A stretch of DNA of 54,916 nt, taken from Pirellulaceae bacterium. GTDB taxonomy: Bacteria; Planctomycetota; Planctomycetia; Pirellulales; Pirellulaceae. The DNA lies in the NCBI GenBank assembly GCA_016784735.1, contig JADHUC010000024.1:1-54916 (forward strand). The letters run 5' to 3'. Below the pieces are notes generated by a model, which did not search any database, had not been told where the DNA came from, and was given only the letters and a program-made list of their open reading frames with translations. Shown in pieces: positions 53,858 to 54,916 of the stretch. How positions within the stretch are numbered: the stretch's first letter is position 1; each line of letters opens with the position of its first letter. The translations under genes and the position numbers were made by a program.

Positions 53858-54129
53858 GCGTCACCATCCCTTCCTGACTTGGGTGGACACAAAGAGAGTC
53901 ACGCCCGTGTGTCGTCCTGCGGTTGTTGGCCTACAACCTGCCCCGGATCGTCATGGGGCTAACGCATTCTAACAAAACTTCACGCGAGCCGCCTTGGCGG
54001 CGGGATTTTTCTCCATTTCCTCACCTGCTGACCCGATTCCTGAATTCCCATCGCCGGAATCATGGCCCGCCAGGTCCCTTGGTCGGGCTTCGACGCTCGT
54101 AGTGCGCGGACCTTTCCCCCGGCATCCAG

Positions 54130-54620
54130 CATTTTGGCCGTCTCAGGCTCCCACGCGCCCGCACCCAGTGACGACCGGCGGCGGCAGCGCGCTTTCGCGC
54201 GCGTGCGGTCGAGGATCGCCGCGAACAAGCATGCGCGTCACCGTCACTTCGGCCAGTTGGAACGTCACGTAAGAGCGAGTGCCGCGTCACCTTGACGCCA
54301 ATCTTGACAAGCTTCTCCCGTAGCATCGTCAGCGACCAGTGCTTCACGGTACGAGGAAGGGCCAGGTGACGCAGGAAGCAGGGTAGGCCGGAACAAGCCT
54401 CGCGCAGTTCCGGCAACAGTAGCGGGCGTCGATAAGATCATGCATGCCGGAACTGCGCAGGCTTGTTCCGGCCTACTCATCTGCTCGGCAGTACCGCGAC
54501 CGTTGTAAAACTTGACCACGTTCTTCGCCCGCTTGTTCAAGTTGGCCACGATGAAACCGACACGCGGGAACAACTCGCCCTGGTGCCACTCGACCTTGGC
54601 CACCATGCGAGGGCGAGCAC
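54130..54620 (-). mobile_element. Decayed IS1380-type transposase remnant interrupted by a palindromic element
   Basis: Minus-strand pieces in several frames match the C-terminal half of IS1380-family DDE transposases: RPRMVAKVEWHQGELFPRVG, FIVANLNKRAKNVVKFYNGR and GTAEQ (about 54618-54481). After a gap come LALPRTVKHWSLTMLREKLV and KIGVKVTRHS (about 54360-54279), then YVTFQLAEVTVTR and LFAAILDRTRAKA in shifted frames. At least two frameshifts and loss of the segment between GTAEQ and the LALPR block make it inactive. The missing segment is replaced by the palindrome at 54383-54476. No terminal inverted repeats were recognised. Confidence 0.8.
54383..54476. repeat. GTAG-headed palindromic element (BIME-like) inside the IS1380 remnant
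   Basis: The left arm (54383-54415) and right arm (54445-54476) are complementary except for one extra base. Each arm starts GTAG and forms its own hairpin (GCCGGAAC...GTTCCGGC). The 29-base centre is unrelated to transposase sequence. Confidence 0.88.
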
Positions 54621-54790
54621 GGCCGCGCCGAATCGCAGGAGAACGTAACGGGACGGGAGGTTGCCAAAACGGTCCATCGGTGCTCCTCCTTTCGTTTGCC
54701 TTCAAGTTTCATGTCTCATGTGAGCCTCGGTCACGCTAACGCCTTCAACGGCAAAACGCCGCACTGGATGTCTTCCTTGATACTAATAAA

Positions 54791-54879
54791 GGTCTCCGAG
54801 AAATCGTGTGGCACACTTGAGTGTCGAGCGGACTCACGGGGAGTCTGCTAATTGCGTGTACCTGTATCCCTCGGAGACC
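54791..54879 (+). ncRNA. Candidate structured RNA upstream of the IS110-like gene
   Basis: GGTCTCCGAG (54791-54800) pairs perfectly with CTCGGAGACC (54870-54879), enclosing 69 bases with smaller hairpins (ACACT/AGTGT near 54812-54825; GACTC 54831-54835 with GAGTC 54841-54845). The structure ends 6 bases before an ATG. IS110-family elements encode a bridge RNA in the non-coding end before the recombinase gene, and this position fits. Identity is inferred. Confidence 0.35.
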
Positions 54880-54885
54880 AGAATC

Positions 54886-54916
54886 ATGCGTTTCTACAAG
54901 CCTACTACAAAATACT
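54886..54916 (+). CDS. Start of a probable IS110-family transposase (cut by window edge)
   Basis: Only ten codons are present (MRFYKPTTKY). Many IS110-family recombinases begin MRFYT.QH.(F/Y)YCGIDLHA, and the MRFY start plus the aromatic residue at position 10 fit. The adjacent decayed transposon and the structured non-coding leader support a mobile element here. Ten residues cannot prove the family. Confidence 0.4.
   Translation, partial: MRFYKPTTKY

Noticed and set aside
53980..54130. Possible left inverted repeat of the IS1380 remnant
   Set aside because: No matching terminal repeat was found near 54620-54720, so element ends could not be placed.

Overview
The window looks like chromosomal DNA of a planctomycete (Pirellulales-like; lineage inferred, not proven). 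The reasons are the GC-rich sequence and the many large secreted proteins typical of that phylum: DUF1080, sialate O-acetylesterase-like, PQQ propellers fused to a methyltransferase-like domain, DUF6807/PmoA-like, ThuA, DUF4838, neutral-ceramidase-like, and Tat-exported Gfo/Idh/MocA. Genes are widely spaced, on both strands, with few operons. I found no rRNA, tRNA, CRISPR array, SusC/SusD pair or sulfatase.

Layout. 1-1.9 kb: end of a leucine-rich-repeat gene, a RelE/ParE-type toxin-antitoxin pair, a small truncated protein and an empty stretch. 1.9-11.2 kb (+): double beta-helix protein, ceramidase-like protein, giant DUF4838/CBM9/TPR protein, metallophosphoesterase with a LamG domain. 11.3-16.9 kb (-): HEAT/sialidase fusion and a heparinase II/III-like lyase. 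17.2-22.5 kb: Tat amidohydrolase, then a small natural-product locus made of a type III polyketide synthase, a convergent SAM methyltransferase and a B12-binding-type radical SAM enzyme. 22.5-34.7 kb: ThuA protein, CehA/McbA-type hydrolase, beta-helix protein, a WD40 remnant, two overlapping sialate O-acetylesterase-like genes, and a coupled DUF1080/oxidoreductase pair. 34.8-49.9 kb: methyltransferase-PQQ fusion, nucleotidyltransferase-like protein, second heparinase-like lyase carrying two CBM-like modules, PQQ propeller, ECF sigma factor with an overlapping membrane protein, DUF6807, GH5 glucanase, second ceramidase-like protein. 50-54.9 kb: two pieces of a broken sialidase-like gene, UPF0182 membrane protein, a decayed IS1380 transposase, and the first codons of what looks like an IS110 transposase preceded by a foldable non-coding leader.

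Most of the gene content fits exported breakdown of acetylated or uronic-acid-containing glycans and processing of the released sugars (lyases, GH5, esterases, DUF1080/Gfo-Idh-MocA sugar oxidation). Substrates cannot be assigned from sequence.

The most unusual feature is a dense set of palindromic repeats. Several consist of two inverted hairpin units headed by GTAG or GTAC, the layout of REP/BIME elements moved in trans by Y1 transposases elsewhere. Two are 72-bp (24-codon) insertions in frame inside unrelated secreted enzymes. One provides a stop codon, one lies in the IS1380 remnant, one sits at the start of the radical SAM gene, and a related hairpin lies inside a 168-bp duplication of a signal-peptide region. 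A separate palindrome family built on GATTTTGCCCA occurs three times between genes.
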